A stretch of 64,000 nt of DNA from Bacteroidaceae bacterium (GTDB taxonomy: Bacteria; Bacteroidota; Bacteroidia; Bacteroidales; Bacteroidaceae). The notes below the pieces were generated by a model. That model worked only from the letters and a program-made list of their open reading frames with translations, searched no databases and was not told where the DNA came from. A program made the position numbers and the translations under genes. Each line of letters opens with the position of its first letter. Positions within the stretch are counted from its first letter, which is position 1. The stretch lies in contig JAEESE010000005.1 of assembly GCA_016286165.1 (NCBI GenBank), forward strand, positions 62,001 to 126,000, in the 5' to 3' direction. Positions 49,643 through 59,134 of the stretch are shown one piece after another.

Positions 49643-51454
49643 ATGCAGATAGAAGCGCAATTGACAGCCGGAGTGGTGGCTGCCGTGAAGGAGCTATACG
49701 GGCAGGAAGTGCCCGAAACGATGGTGCAGCTGAGCGCCACGAAGAAGGAATTCGAGGGGCATCTCACGCTGGTGGTATTCCCATTCCTCAGAATGAGTCG
49801 CAAGGCTCCTGAAGCTACCGCTCAGGAGATAGGGCAGCACCTCGTCGGGAACCTGCCCGACGTGGTGGCACGCTTTAACGTGATTAAGGGTTTCCTGAAC
49901 ATGGTCATTGCCGATGCCTGCTGGCTCAACCTGCTGGCAGAGATACAACACGACGGGCAGTGGGGCCTAACGCCTGTGACAGACGAGTCGCCGCTGGTGA
50001 TGATCGAGTACTCGTCGCCTAACACTAACAAGCCGCTGCACCTAGGGCATGTGCGCAACAACCTCCTCGGTTGGGCGCTGGCTAAGGTGATGGAGGCCAA
50101 CGGCAACAGGGTGGTGAAGACAAACATCGTGAACGACCGCGGCATACACATCTGCAAGTCGATGCTGGCATGGCTGAAGTGGGGCAACGGCGAGACGCCC
50201 GAGTCCACGGGCAAGAAGGGCGACCACCTGATCGGCGACTACTACGTGGCTTTCGACAAGCACTACCGTGCCGAGCTGAGAGAACTCACCGACAAGTTCA
50301 TGGCCGAGGGCATGGACGAGGAGGCTGCCAAGGAACGCGCCGAGAAGGAGAGTCCGCTGATGCAGGAGGCTCGCGCAATGCTTGTGAAATGGGAGCACAA
50401 CGACCCCGAAGTGCGCAAGCTATGGCAGAAGATGAACGCGTGGGTGTATGCCGGCTTCGACGAGACGTACCGCGCCCTCGGCGTAGGCTTCGACAAGATC
50501 TACTACGAAAGCCAGACTTACCTCGAAGGCAAGGACAAGGTTATGGAAGGTCTGAAGAAGGGTCTCTTCTATCGTCGCGACGACGGCTCCGTGTGGGCAG
50601 ACCTCACCGACGAAGGTCTGGACGAGAAACTGCTGCTGCGTGCCGACGGCACCAGCGTGTATATGACTCAGGACATCGGCACCGCCAAGCTGCGCTATGA
50701 GGATTTCCCCATCGACAAGATGATCTATGTGGTGGGCAACGAGCAGAACTACCACTTCCAGGTGCTGAGTATCCTGCTGGACAAGCTGGGCTTCAAGTGG
50801 GGTCGGGACCTCGTGCACTTCTCCTATGGCATGGTGGAACTGCCCAACGGTAAGATGAAGTCGCGCGAAGGCACTGTTGTGGATGCCGACGACCTTATAG
50901 CCAAGATGATAGAGGATGCCGGCACGATGAGCGAGGACAAGGTCAACAAGCTCGAGGGCATCAGCGAGGCAGAAGCTGCCGAGATAGCCCGTATCGTGGG
51001 CATGGGCGCTCTGAAATACTTCATTCTGAAAGTGGATGCCCGCAAGAACATGCTCTTCAACCCCGAGGAAAGTATTGACTTCAACGGTAATACAGGCCCG
51101 TTCATACAATATACCTATGCCCGCATCCGTAGCATTCTTCGCAAGGCAAACGGACAATGGGCGATGGGCGACTGCCAATGTTCGCTAAGTGAGAAGGAAA
51201 TTGCACTCATACAGCGTCTGGCAGCTTTCGGAGCATCGGTAGCCCAGGCTGGGAGCGACTACAATGTCAGCGTCATAGCCAACTACTGCTATGATTTGGC
51301 TAAGGAGTTCAATGGCTTCTACCACGACTTCCAGATCCTGAAGGAGCCCGATGAGCAGAAACGCGCCATGCGCCTCGCCCTCAGCGAAGCTGTGGCCAAG
51401 GTCATCAAGACCGGTCTGGGACTGCTGGGTATCGAGGTGCCGGAGAGGATGTAA
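49643..51454 (+). CDS. argS: Arginyl-tRNA synthetase
   Basis: 603 residues from the ATG at 49643, chosen because the promoter box overlaps any earlier start. The N-terminal ArgRS-specific domain is followed by the class I catalytic core with the HIGH-type motif HLGH in SSPNTNKPLHLGHVRNN. The KMSKS-type loop reads KMKSREGTVVDADD. The C-terminal DALR anticodon-binding domain ends in ERM. It charges tRNA-Arg in the cytoplasm. The frame is intact and length is normal. A repeat limb begins directly after the stop codon, before the RNase H gene. Confidence 0.95.
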   Translation: MQIEAQLTAGVVAAVKELYGQEVPETMVQLSATKKEFEGHLTLVVFPFLRMSRKAPEATAQEIGQHLVGNLPDVVARFNVIKGFLNMVIADACWLNLLAEIQHDGQWGLTPVTDESPLVMIEYSSPNTNKPLHLGHVRNNLLGWALAKVMEANGNRVVKTNIVNDRGIHICKSMLAWLKWGNGETPESTGKKGDHLIGDYYVAFDKHYRAELRELTDKFMAEGMDEEAAKERAEKESPLMQEARAMLVKWEHNDPEVRKLWQKMNAWVYAGFDETYRALGVGFDKIYYESQTYLEGKDKVMEGLKKGLFYRRDDGSVWADLTDEGLDEKLLLRADGTSVYMTQDIGTAKLRYEDFPIDKMIYVVGNEQNYHFQVLSILLDKLGFKWGRDLVHFSYGMVELPNGKMKSREGTVVDADDLIAKMIEDAGTMSEDKVNKLEGISEAEAAEIARIVGMGALKYFILKVDARKNMLFNPEESIDFNGNTGPFIQYTYARIRSILRKANGQWAMGDCQCSLSEKEIALIQRLAAFGASVAQAGSDYNVSVIANYCYDLAKEFNGFYHDFQILKEPDEQKRAMRLALSEAVAKVIKTGLGLLGIEVPERM

Positions 51455-51455
51455 C

Positions 51456-51603
51456 GGACTCTCCCCCCAACCCTCCCTGTTAGGGAGGGGGCGATTACCT
51501 CCAAGATAAGAATCATTATAAACAGATTATGGCTGATAAGGCTGATAACCCAATAGCACAAGTAACTGCTCCCTCCCTAACAGGGAGGGCGGGGGGAGAG
51601 TCC
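51456..51603. repeat. Inverted limb pair bracketing the RNase H start
   Basis: The left limb at 51456-51499 (GGACTCTCCCCCCAACCCTC, then a TGTTAGGGAGGG core) begins at the argS stop. The right limb at 51560-51603 (AGTAACTGCTCCCTCCCTAA, then a CAGGGAGGGCGGGG tail) lies inside the RNase H frame. The ATG at 51529 lies between them. The two limbs are near-perfect inverted copies over about 43 bp. Confidence 0.9.
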
Positions 51604-52017
51604 TCGGGAGGCGGGTCTCCCTCTCAGGCCCTCTGCGTTGATGCCGCCTGCTCCGGCAATCCAGGGCCTATGGAGTATCGTGGCATACATCTGCCGTCGG
51701 GGAAAGAAATCTTCCACTTCGGCCCCGTGCACGGGACGAATAATATAGGCGAGTTTCTGGCTATCGTTCACGCCATGGCACTGATGAAGCAACAAGGACT
51801 GTCCATGCCCGTATACTCCGACAGCCGCACAGCCATCATCTGGGTAAACAAACGTAAGGCCAAGACTACGTTGGCACCTACACCTGAGAATCAGCCACTG
51901 CTTGACCTCGTACACCGGGCTGAACTATGGTTGCAGCAGAATGGCATACCCTACCCTCTTTACAAATGGGACACCGATAATTGGGGCGAGATACCTGCAG
52001 ACTTCGGAAGGAAGTAA
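51529..52017 (+). CDS. RNase H family protein with repeat-derived N-terminus
   Basis: 162 residues. Residues 12-32 (VTAPSLTGRAGGES and a glycine-rich tail) are a translated palindromic limb. The RNase H fold starts right after it: ALCVDAACSGNPGPMEYRG with Asp38, NNIGEFLAIVHAM with Glu75, VYSDSRTAIIW with Asp98 and KWDTDNWGEIPADF with Asp148/150, the four acidic metal ligands. The first possible start after the limb (the Met in GPMEY) would lose Asp38, so translation must come through the limb. It would cut RNA in RNA-DNA hybrids. It lies between argS and an ABC exporter, probably in one operon. Confidence 0.85.
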   Translation: MADKADNPIAQVTAPSLTGRAGGESSGGGSPSQALCVDAACSGNPGPMEYRGIHLPSGKEIFHFGPVHGTNNIGEFLAIVHAMALMKQQGLSMPVYSDSRTAIIWVNKRKAKTTLAPTPENQPLLDLVHRAELWLQQNGIPYPLYKWDTDNWGEIPADFGRK

Positions 52018-52065
52018 AACGGCAGGCCCTATGTCAGGCTGAAAGTTGAAAAAACTGAAGATATA

Positions 52066-53898
52066 ATGAAAGAGTTTATTAAAGTGTTGAGGCGCTTCGC
52101 CCTGCCTTACAAAGGCTATATGATAGGCGCTGCAGTGGCCAACTTGATGTCGGCTGTGCTCAACGTGTTCTCGTTCATGAGCGTGCTGCCTATGCTGCAT
52201 ATGCTCTTCGGCATGGACACATCGTCCTACTCTTTCCAACCCTGGCAGCTCGACGGCATCAAGGACATCGCCATCAACAACCTCTATTATTATACCAGTG
52301 AATTAATAGGGCGATTCGGTCATCAGACTACATTGCTCATCATCGGCATATTCCTTTGCGTAACCACTTTCTTCAAGACGGCCAGCTATTTCTTTGCTTC
52401 GGCTGTGATGGTGCCACTGCGCACAGGCATCGTGCGTGACATTCGTATTATGGTCTACGACAAGGTGCTGCATCTGCCACTTGCCTTCGTCAGTGATGAG
52501 CGGCGCGGTGACATCATAGCACGCATGAGCGGCGATGTCGCAGAAGTAGAAACGAGTATTACCTCGTCGCTGAATATGTTGATAAAAGACCCTATCCTCA
52601 TCATCTTCTACTTCTGCACGCTCATCTTCGTATCGTGGCAGTTGACGTTGTTCACGGTGCTTGTGATACCTGGACTCGTGTGGGTGATGGGCGCTATAGG
52701 CCGCAAGCTTAAAGCCAAGAGCTTGTTTGCGCAGTCGAAATGGAGCGAGACAATGTCGCAACTCGATGAGATGCTGGGCGGCTTGCGCATCATCAAAGCC
52801 TTCATAGCCGAAGACAAGATGCTCGCCCGCTTCAGCCATGTCAACAATGAATACCGCGACGCATCAAGCCGCGTGGCCATACGTCAAGCCTCAGCTCACC
52901 CCGTAAGTGAATTTCTGGGCACGTGTATCATAGTGCTCGTGTTGTGGTTCGGCGGCACGCTCATCTTCCGCGAGAACTCGCCTATTGATGCTCCGACGTT
53001 CATTTTCTACATGGTCATCCTTTACAGCGTCATCAGTCCTTTGAAGGACCTCTCCAAGACAAGCTACCAGATTCCCAAGGGTTTGGCATCAATGGAGCGT
53101 ATCGACAAGATTCTGAACACCGAGAATCCCATAAAGGAACCCGCACAACCCGTCGAGATAAACGGATTACACGAGAGCATAGAGTTCCGCAAAGTGCATT
53201 TTTCCTATAGCAATAACCCGCTCGAAGTCATCCACGGCGTGGATCTCATCGTGCCGAAAGGCAAGACGATTGCACTCGTAGGGCAGTCCGGCTCTGGCAA
53301 GTCGACGCTTGTTGACCTTATCCCGCGCTACCACGATGTCAGCAGCGGCGAGATTCTTATCGACGGCATCAACGTCAAGGACTTGCGCATCCACGACCTT
53401 CGCTCACTCATCGGCAACGTGAATCAAGAGGCTATCCTCTTCAACGATACGTTCTTCAACAACATAGCCTTTGGCGTGGAGAACGCTACGATGGAACAAG
53501 TGATTGAGGCTGCCAAGATTGCCAATGCCCACGAATTCATCATGCAGAGCGAAAACGGTTACGACACCTATGTCGGCGACCGCGGCTGCCGCCTTAGCGG
53601 CGGGCAACGTCAGCGCATAAGCATTGCACGTGCGATACTCAAAAACCCGCCCATCCTCATTCTCGACGAGGCAACCAGCGCCCTCGACACCGAGAGCGAG
53701 CGTCTTGTTCAGGAAGCTTTGGAGCGTTTGATGAAGAGCCGCACGACCATAGCCATTGCCCATCGCCTCTCAACAATCAAGAATGCCGACGAGATATACG
53801 TGCTTCACGAAGGGCGCATCGTAGAACGCGGTACTCACGAACAGCTCATAGAGCTCGGAGGCTACTATCGCCACCTCAACGATATGCAGCAGCTGTAG
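52066..53898 (+). CDS. ABC exporter, MsbA-like (fused membrane and ATPase domains)
   Basis: 610 residues. Residues about 1-330 hold six membrane segments of a type I exporter, including the coupling region ERRGDIIARMSGDVAEVE. Residues about 355-600 are the ATPase: Walker A GQSGSGKST, the signature LSGGQRQR, Walker B ILILDEATSALD and the H-loop AIAHRLST. Homodimeric exporters of this type flip lipid A core or other lipids across the inner membrane. It starts 48 bp after the RNase H gene and ends convergent with tatD, 11 bp from it. The substrate is not certain from sequence. Confidence 0.9.
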   Translation: MKEFIKVLRRFALPYKGYMIGAAVANLMSAVLNVFSFMSVLPMLHMLFGMDTSSYSFQPWQLDGIKDIAINNLYYYTSELIGRFGHQTTLLIIGIFLCVTTFFKTASYFFASAVMVPLRTGIVRDIRIMVYDKVLHLPLAFVSDERRGDIIARMSGDVAEVETSITSSLNMLIKDPILIIFYFCTLIFVSWQLTLFTVLVIPGLVWVMGAIGRKLKAKSLFAQSKWSETMSQLDEMLGGLRIIKAFIAEDKMLARFSHVNNEYRDASSRVAIRQASAHPVSEFLGTCIIVLVLWFGGTLIFRENSPIDAPTFIFYMVILYSVISPLKDLSKTSYQIPKGLASMERIDKILNTENPIKEPAQPVEINGLHESIEFRKVHFSYSNNPLEVIHGVDLIVPKGKTIALVGQSGSGKSTLVDLIPRYHDVSSGEILIDGINVKDLRIHDLRSLIGNVNQEAILFNDTFFNNIAFGVENATMEQVIEAAKIANAHEFIMQSENGYDTYVGDRGCRLSGGQRQRISIARAILKNPPILILDEATSALDTESERLVQEALERLMKSRTTIAIAHRLSTIKNADEIYVLHEGRIVERGTHEQLIELGGYYRHLNDMQQL

Positions 53899-53909
53899 GC
53901 TATTAGCGT

Positions 53910-54494
53910 TTAACGCTCAGCACGGTTCATCACGTTACGAAGGTTCGCCCACAGCTGTTCCTGCAATTCTACAACAGAGATTTTACGCAGACGCGCTACG
54001 CTCTCGTACAAAGGTACTATAGAGCGTGGCGCGTCGTCCGTTTCCAAGAAAAGGCGGTCGATAGGACAAAGCATCAGGCTCTCCTCATTATAACGGAAAC
54101 CGAAACTGACATAAAAACCATGATCGAGCAGTTGACGAAGTTGCTGAGGCTTGCCACGGAAGCCGTGGAACACCCAGATCTGACTCGCTGCGCGCTTCAA
54201 TCTTAGCACATCGTCCAAGGCTCGAACACAATGTAGGATAAGAGGCCGATGCAGACGTTCGCTCAAAGTTATCTGCTCAGCAAAAGCGGCTACCTGACGT
54301 TCGTAGGGAGTTTCGCAAACCCGGTCGAGGCCACATTCACCCACGAAGGAATCTCCCTTCATTAGCATCTGCTCTATCTCTGGCATCTTTTCCATCCAAT
54401 CTTCAGTCAGATGCCAAGGATGTAAGCCCACCGACAAGACAGTAGTTTCGCCTTCAGGGAGCTCATGATGAGTGTGGATATTAAGGAAATCCAT
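53910..54494 (-). CDS. TatD family metal-dependent hydrolase
   Basis: 194 residues, shorter than typical TatD (about 255). Metal-binding features: NIHTHHE at the start, GECGLDR, LILHCVRA and LETDD near the C-terminus. The family acts as a metal-dependent nuclease. The region between the first two motifs is compact, as in the short TatD group found beside yidD in Bacteroidetes. It follows yidD by about 50 bp in the minus-strand housekeeping cluster DUF4271-hemD-rnpA-yidD-tatD. Confidence 0.85.
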   Translation of the reverse strand: MDFLNIHTHHELPEGETTVLSVGLHPWHLTEDWMEKMPEIEQMLMKGDSFVGECGLDRVCETPYERQVAAFAEQITLSERLHRPLILHCVRALDDVLRLKRAASQIWVFHGFRGKPQQLRQLLDHGFYVSFGFRYNEESLMLCPIDRLFLETDDAPRSIVPLYESVARLRKISVVELQEQLWANLRNVMNRAER

Positions 54495-54544
54495 CGATGA
54501 AATGGGCGTTTTTTGATATTGAACCGCTTCTTAACAGCAGAATT

Positions 54545-54772
54545 CTAAAAGTGGAACTCTTCGGGAACAGGGTCGTAGCCGTGGCCGCCCCAAGGGTGGC
54601 AACGCAAAATGCGGCGAATGGCAAGATATATGCCTTTCAATGCTCCGTGTTTCTCTATAGCCTCAATGGCATACTGCGAGCATGTCGGCGTGAACCGGCA
54701 GGCAGGAGGCGTCAGCGGACTTATGCATCGCTGATAGAAACGTATGGGTAGGATAAGCAGACGGCGGAGCAT
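54545..54772 (-). CDS. yidD: Membrane protein insertion efficiency factor YidD
   Basis: 75 residues, the usual length. The family signature is [19 protein letters not shown], followed by [16 protein letters not shown] and [13 protein letters not shown]. It associates with the inner membrane and helps YidC insert proteins. It lies 15 bp after rnpA, as in many bacteria, where rnpA and yidD are adjacent. Start ATG at 54772. Confidence 0.95.
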   Translation of the reverse strand: MLRRLLILPIRFYQRCISPLTPPACRFTPTCSQYAIEAIEKHGALKGIYLAIRRILRCHPWGGHGYDPVPEEFHF

Positions 54773-54787
54773 AACTTTGACTCAGTA

Positions 54788-55276
54788 TTAGGAGCGGTTG
54801 TTTAAGTCTCCCGCGTTTATCTCCTCTGCTATGCGATGGAGTAGGTTTCTCATCTTGCGTTGAATGAGTTCAGACTCCTGCAGCTCGTCGGCAAGCCATA
54901 GGAAAGCGATGTGCAGAGTGCGGGCTACGGGCTTCGGGCCTTCAGCAGCGCAAATGAGAATGTCCTTGTTCAGGCGCCATGCCTCACGCACCTGACGCTT
55001 GGCCCGGTTGCGGTCCACGGCGTGTTTGAAATGACGCTTCGACACGGAAACAAGCACCTGGCACACTAAGTCGCTGCTTTCGTTGGAAAGTGAAGCCCTT
55101 TCTTCTGCAAGAGGCAGCACCGCTTCCTCTTCAACAAGTCTATAAACAACACGGAGCGGAAAGGCCGTGAATGACCTGTTTCCGCCCGCGAAGAGCGCTT
55201 CTATAGCCTTGCGGCTGCAGAGGCGCCCGCTTTTTGTGAAGTTATTTTTTCTTGTTGACCTCAGAGATGTAGGCAT
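54788..55276 (-). CDS. rnpA: Ribonuclease P protein component
   Basis: 162 residues from the ATG at 55276. The RNase P protein signature is VSVSKRHFKHAVDRNRAKRQVREAWR, given here in two parts: VSVSKRHFKHAV and DRNRAKRQVREAWR. The N-terminal part TRKNNFTKSGRLCSRKAIEALF also fits. An insertion of about 20 residues (LPLAEERASLSNE) makes it longer than the usual 110-130. It binds the RNA subunit to mature the 5' ends of tRNAs. The start lies about 35 bp inside the end of hemD, so the genes overlap; an in-frame start at 55327 is less likely. Confidence 0.9.
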   Translation of the reverse strand: MPTSLRSTRKNNFTKSGRLCSRKAIEALFAGGNRSFTAFPLRVVYRLVEEEAVLPLAEERASLSNESSDLVCQVLVSVSKRHFKHAVDRNRAKRQVREAWRLNKDILICAAEGPKPVARTLHIAFLWLADELQESELIQRKMRNLLHRIAEEINAGDLNNRS

Positions 55277-55991
55277 TAAGTGCTGCTGTGATGCTTGGAT
55301 ATTGAGGAGTAGGAGCCTCGAGGTCAAGGCGCAGACCAGCGTCCTTGACGGCCTTGGCTGTTGTAGGTCCGAAAGTGGCTATAGCTATCTCTCCCTGCTT
55401 GAAGTCGGGGAAGTTCTTCAACAGACTCTGCACCCCACTTGGGCTGAAGAAGACGAGGAGATCGTAGTCAAAGGGCGCGTTCTTGTCCATGTCGTTGGGC
55501 ACAGTGCGATACATCACGCCCTCAACGTGCTGCAGCTTCTTCGATTCGAGCAAGTCGTGCAACTCATTGTTGTGTACATCACTCTGAGGCACAAAATAAC
55601 GCTCGGTCTTGTGCTTGACGATAGTGGGCATGAGGTCGGCAATCTTACCGGTAGCACCGAAGAATACCTTGCGCTTGCGGTACTGCACATACTTCTGTAT
55701 GTACAAAGCCACCTGCTCGGTGATGCAGAAATATTTCATCGTCTCGGGGACGTTGAATCGCAGTTCCTTGGCGAGAGAGAAGAAGTGATCAATGGCGTGA
55801 CGCGACGTAAAGATCACTGCAGTGCAATCGTTCAGGGAAATGTGTTGCTCACGAAATTCTTTTGCCGTGACGCTTTCCACCTTTATGAATGGGTGAAATA
55901 CGAATTCCACGCCGTGGCGTGAGGCGATGTCGTAGTAGGGCGACTTTTCGGAAGAGGGTTGTGGTTGTGACACCAATATCTTCTTGATCAT
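55242..55991 (-). CDS. hemD: Uroporphyrinogen-III synthase
   Basis: 249 residues. The HemD fold is shown by KKILVSQPQP at the start, AVIFTSRHAIDHFF, AGATGKIADL-type (here FGATGKIADLMP), VMYRTVPND and the C-terminal LLVFFSPSGVQSLL with IATFGPTTAKAVKDAGL. It cyclises hydroxymethylbilane in the heme and corrinoid pathway. No other heme genes are nearby, but hemD next to a DUF4271 gene is a common Bacteroidetes layout. Confidence 0.85.
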   Translation of the reverse strand: MIKKILVSQPQPSSEKSPYYDIASRHGVEFVFHPFIKVESVTAKEFREQHISLNDCTAVIFTSRHAIDHFFSLAKELRFNVPETMKYFCITEQVALYIQKYVQYRKRKVFFGATGKIADLMPTIVKHKTERYFVPQSDVHNNELHDLLESKKLQHVEGVMYRTVPNDMDKNAPFDYDLLVFFSPSGVQSLLKNFPDFKQGEIAIATFGPTTAKAVKDAGLRLDLEAPTPQYPSITAALNAYISEVNKKK

Positions 55992-56060
55992 CGTTCTTCT
56001 TGTCTTTTATCCTGGCAGAGCGGGTTGTGTTCGTGACTGAAGCTACGTACCCTGAGGAGG

Positions 56061-57062
56061 TCAGAAAATGGTTATAAACAATCGTGTTAACTCTATGAGG
56101 ATACCCACTGCGATGAGCAGAGGTATCGCTTCGAGGGCACAAAAGTACAAAATTAAATGCAAACAGCCTTTTAATTTGCCAAAAAACACGCTAAAACTCT
56201 TGAAAAACAGCAGAATTTTGACAAAAAGTAACAAAATTGCAAGGCTTATTGACACTTTTTCGGGGGCTAAATCAAAGTATACCGACAGCAAAGCCAACGG
56301 GAAAAGCACGAGGCTTTCGATGATGAAAAGGAGCGAATATGACTCATACCAACGTCGTCGCTCGGCAGTGGTGAAGAAGATGGCATGCACGAAGTGATAC
56401 AGTCGCTGCTTCACGATGAGCATAGTCATGAAAACTGCGGTGTAAATGCCTAACAGAGTTAAAGGCGTGAGGTTGATCAGGTCCACCGACAGTCGCTCGC
56501 GGGCATAGGAGTAAAAGAGCAGGGCACCTATGATGCTGAGCTGGCAGCCCAGTAGCAGGTGCACCCACTCGTAGGTTTCCGGCTCCGCTATGCTTGACGT
56601 TGTGGTGCTTTGCTTTGGTCGGAAGAATGTTTTTATCCGTTCACTCAGCCGGCGGCGAGAGCTCGCAAGATAAAGGAGGGTCAGCAGGAAACAGCTCAGC
56701 AACGCTATGCTCACACCGTCGTTGCGAAACAGGGCTGGCGGCAAAGGCTGAGCCTGCATGCCTGCCCCACTGCCGCTGTAGCCGGCGTTGCCGCGGAAAA
56801 GCATACTGTCTGCAGCAAGAAGGCTGTCGATATGTTCGTTGCCCAAATACAGCAGAGGCAGGCTATCGGGCACAACGGCTGTTGTATCAGCTTCCGGTTC
56901 CTCGACAACCGAGGTGGAATCTATTGGCAGCGAAACGGTACGCACAGGCTGGCGCACAGTCGTGTCTGGCTGTGCGGCTGCGTTTGTCGTGGTCTGCACC
57001 GTAGCTTGCACGGTGTCATGTGCCACAGGCTCTGTATGTACCGTCAGTGTGTCCTGCTGCAT
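56061..57062 (-). CDS. DUF4271 membrane protein
   Basis: 333 residues. The first 120 are a low-complexity Thr/Val/Ala/Asp-rich stretch (QTTTNAAAQPDTTVRQPVR). A membrane helix lies at about 120-145 and about six more fill residues 170-333, with YLASSRRRLSERIKTFF and FKSFSVFFGKLKG. The pattern fits DUF4271, a Bacteroidetes-specific family next to hemD. Function is unknown. It lies 69 bp upstream of hemD and is probably cotranscribed with it. Overlaps with other frames are shadows. Confidence 0.8.
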   Translation of the reverse strand: MQQDTLTVHTEPVAHDTVQATVQTTTNAAAQPDTTVRQPVRTVSLPIDSTSVVEEPEADTTAVVPDSLPLLYLGNEHIDSLLAADSMLFRGNAGYSGSGAGMQAQPLPPALFRNDGVSIALLSCFLLTLLYLASSRRRLSERIKTFFRPKQSTTTSSIAEPETYEWVHLLLGCQLSIIGALLFYSYARERLSVDLINLTPLTLLGIYTAVFMTMLIVKQRLYHFVHAIFFTTAERRRWYESYSLLFIIESLVLFPLALLSVYFDLAPEKVSISLAILLLFVKILLFFKSFSVFFGKLKGCLHLILYFCALEAIPLLIAVGILIELTRLFITIF

Positions 57063-57071
57063 TACGATTTC

Positions 57072-57647
57072 TTATATAGCTGCGAACTTGCGCACGCTGG
57101 CATCCCAAAGCGGCGTTGTAAGCACGAGGTTGATAGCTTCCTCAGGCGTAGTAGCAACCTGCCAGATATCGGCGTGGCGCGGTCCCATGAAATGCTCGTC
57201 TATGCCTCGTTGTAGTTGTTCCAGGAGCGGCGCGTAATAGTTGCGAGTATTCAAGATGACGATGGGCTTCAGATAGAGACCAAGCTGCTTCCAGGTTATC
57301 ACTTCCATCAGCTCCTCAAGCGTACCGCAGCCGCCAGGCAGCGCAATGCAGCCATCAGAAAGGCGCGCTATGGTTTCCTTTCGCTCGTGCATGTCGCGCG
57401 TTTCTATAAGATGTGTGAGGCCCTGATGGTGCCAACCCTGCTCTATCATAAAGCTTGGGATGACACCGGTCACTTCGCCACCGGCAGCAAGACAGGCATC
57501 GGCCGAGGCCGCCATAAGGCCCATATTTCCAGCCCCGTTGACGATGCCAATACCACGACTGCCCAGGCCATGGCCCAAGGCTCGAGCTGCGGCAAAGAAG
57601 TCCTCATGTATCTTTGTGCTTGAAGCGCAATAAACAGCTATATTCAT
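57072..57647 (-). CDS. LOG family protein (nucleoside monophosphate phosphoribohydrolase-like)
   Basis: 191 residues. The LOG signature is complete: [14 protein letters not shown] at residues about 103-116, plus [10 protein letters not shown] near the start. LOG proteins cleave ribose 5-phosphate from cytokinin-type or other nucleoside monophosphates; the bacterial substrate is often AMP or a modified nucleotide. Its ATG overlaps the stop of metK by 4 bp, so the two genes are coupled. Role here is unknown. Confidence 0.9.
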   Translation of the reverse strand: MNIAVYCASSTKIHEDFFAAARALGHGLGSRGIGIVNGAGNMGLMAASADACLAAGGEVTGVIPSFMIEQGWHHQGLTHLIETRDMHERKETIARLSDGCIALPGGCGTLEELMEVITWKQLGLYLKPIVILNTRNYYAPLLEQLQRGIDEHFMGPRHADIWQVATTPEEAINLVLTTPLWDASVRKFAAI

Positions 57648-58927
57648 AGTTTGAAAGCTTCTTTAATGCGGTCCACGTAATCGAGTTTCTCCCATGTAAA
57701 GAGCTCCACTTCAAGACTTACGTCCTGCCCGTAGTGGTTGTGGAAGGTCTTTATGATACGCTGGGGCTGTCGGCCCATATGGCCGTAGGCAGCCGTTTCC
57801 TCGTAGATGGGAGCTCTTAGTTTCAGGCGGTCCTCAATGGCTCGGGGACGGAGATCAAAGAGCGCCCTAATCTTGCGGGCTATCTCGCCGTCGCTCATAT
57901 CTACGTGACTCTTGCCATAGGTGTCAACGAAAATGCTCACCGGTTCGGCCACACCTATGGCATATGAAAGCTGTACCAGCATTTCATCGGCCACACCTGC
58001 TGCCACCATGTTCTTTGCAATATGACGAGCAGCGTAAGCCGCCGAGCGGTCGACCTTGGAAGGGTCTTTACCCGAGAAGGCTCCACCGCCGTGAGCACCT
58101 TTTCCGCCATAGGTATCGACGATTATCTTGCGCCCTGTGAGGCCGGTGTCGCCGTGCGGTCCGCCAATGACGAACTTGCCCGTGGGGTTCACGTGATAAG
58201 TGATATGGTCGTCGAAGAGAGCCCTGACGTCGGCATTATTTATGCTGGCTATGACGCGTGGCATAAGCACTTGCTTCACGTCGCGGCGTATCTGGTCGAG
58301 CATCTGCCGGTCAGCAAGTTCCTGGTTGCCGTCGAGCGGCTGCATGAAGTCGTCGTGCTGCGTTGACACGACAATTGTATCCACGCGCTTCGGCCGTCCG
58401 TCGTCGCCATATTCTATTGTCACTTGGCTCTTTGCATCAGGGCGCAGATAGGTCATCTCCACGCCTTCGCGCCTGATTTCGGCAAGCACACGCAGTATGC
58501 GATGTGCCAAGTCAAGTGCAAGAGGCATGTAGTTCTCGGTTTCATTTGTGGCATAACCGAACATCATGCCCTGGTCGCCGGCTCCCTGACTCATCGGTTC
58601 TGCGCGTTCTACGCCGCGGTTGATGTCGGGGCTCTGCTCGTGAATGGCCGAGAACACTCCGCACGAATTGGCCTCGAACATGTACTCGCCCTTGGTGTAG
58701 CCTATACGTCGGATAGTCTGCCGCGCTATCTCGGGCAGATCGACATAGGCCTCGCTCTTGACTTCGCCTGCGAGCACAACCTGTCCTGTAGTGACAAGTG
58801 TCTCGCACGCCACTTTCGACTGCGGGTCATAGGCCAGCAGATTGTCTAGTACAGCATCGCTGATTTGATCGGCCACCTTGTCTGGATGGCCTTCAGAAAC
58901 GGATTCTGAGGTAAATAAGTAACCCAT
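57644..58927 (-). CDS. metK: S-adenosylmethionine synthetase
   Basis: 427 residues, somewhat longer than the usual 385. Motifs: [16 protein letters not shown] near the start, [12 protein letters not shown], and [19 protein letters not shown] with the catalytic lysines. It makes S-adenosylmethionine from methionine and ATP. A leader of about 135 nt (58928-59062) contains a candidate SAM-II riboswitch (59004-59056), so the enzyme may be repressed by its own product. The overlapping downstream LOG gene is translationally coupled. Confidence 0.95.
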   Translation of the reverse strand: MGYLFTSESVSEGHPDKVADQISDAVLDNLLAYDPQSKVACETLVTTGQVVLAGEVKSEAYVDLPEIARQTIRRIGYTKGEYMFEANSCGVFSAIHEQSPDINRGVERAEPMSQGAGDQGMMFGYATNETENYMPLALDLAHRILRVLAEIRREGVEMTYLRPDAKSQVTIEYGDDGRPKRVDTIVVSTQHDDFMQPLDGNQELADRQMLDQIRRDVKQVLMPRVIASINNADVRALFDDHITYHVNPTGKFVIGGPHGDTGLTGRKIIVDTYGGKGAHGGGAFSGKDPSKVDRSAAYAARHIAKNMVAAGVADEMLVQLSYAIGVAEPVSIFVDTYGKSHVDMSDGEIARKIRALFDLRPRAIEDRLKLRAPIYEETAAYGHMGRQPQRIIKTFHNHYGQDVSLEVELFTWEKLDYVDRIKEAFKL

Positions 58928-59003
58928 TCTTAATTGATTTTAGGTGTTGATAATAAATTATGAATGGGATTTCATTGGGTACAAATGCACCAACCTTACG
59001 GTT

Positions 59004-59056
59004 GTCCTTTTAGCATTTTTTACTGTGGTTGCAAGCAGCCCAAATCTATCCACATT
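59004..59056 (-). ncRNA. Candidate SAM-II class riboswitch upstream of metK
   Basis: On the minus strand the leader reads UGUGG, then AUAGAUUUGGG, CUUGCAA, CCACA, GUAAAAAAU and GCUAAAAGG. UGUGG pairs with CCACA to form the P1 stem. The loop holds GAUUU and the conserved UUGCAA, and the 3' side ends in the conserved GCUAAA(A)GG of the SAM-II pseudoknot. The order matches SAM-II motifs from memory; SAM-II is known from Bacteroidetes. A short hairpin AACCGUAAGGUU follows (58992-59003), possibly part of the expression platform. Class and pairing were judged by eye. Confidence 0.7.
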
Positions 59057-59068
59057 AGAAATCGGGCG

Positions 59069-59076
59069 CAAAGATA
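59069..59076 (-). promoter_or_regulatory. -7 box TATCTTTG for metK
   Basis: The minus strand reads TATCTTTG 13 bp before the start of the riboswitch candidate, so transcription would begin just before the aptamer. Confidence 0.7.
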
Positions 59077-59134
59077 CGAATAAAGTTGCAAATGCGCCGC
59101 TCTTTTTGTGAAAAAAGTGATGCTTTGGCTGAAA

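Noticed and set aside
54497..54751. Small plus-strand open frame opposite yidD
   Set aside because: It is a shadow of yidD on the other strand with no family pattern.
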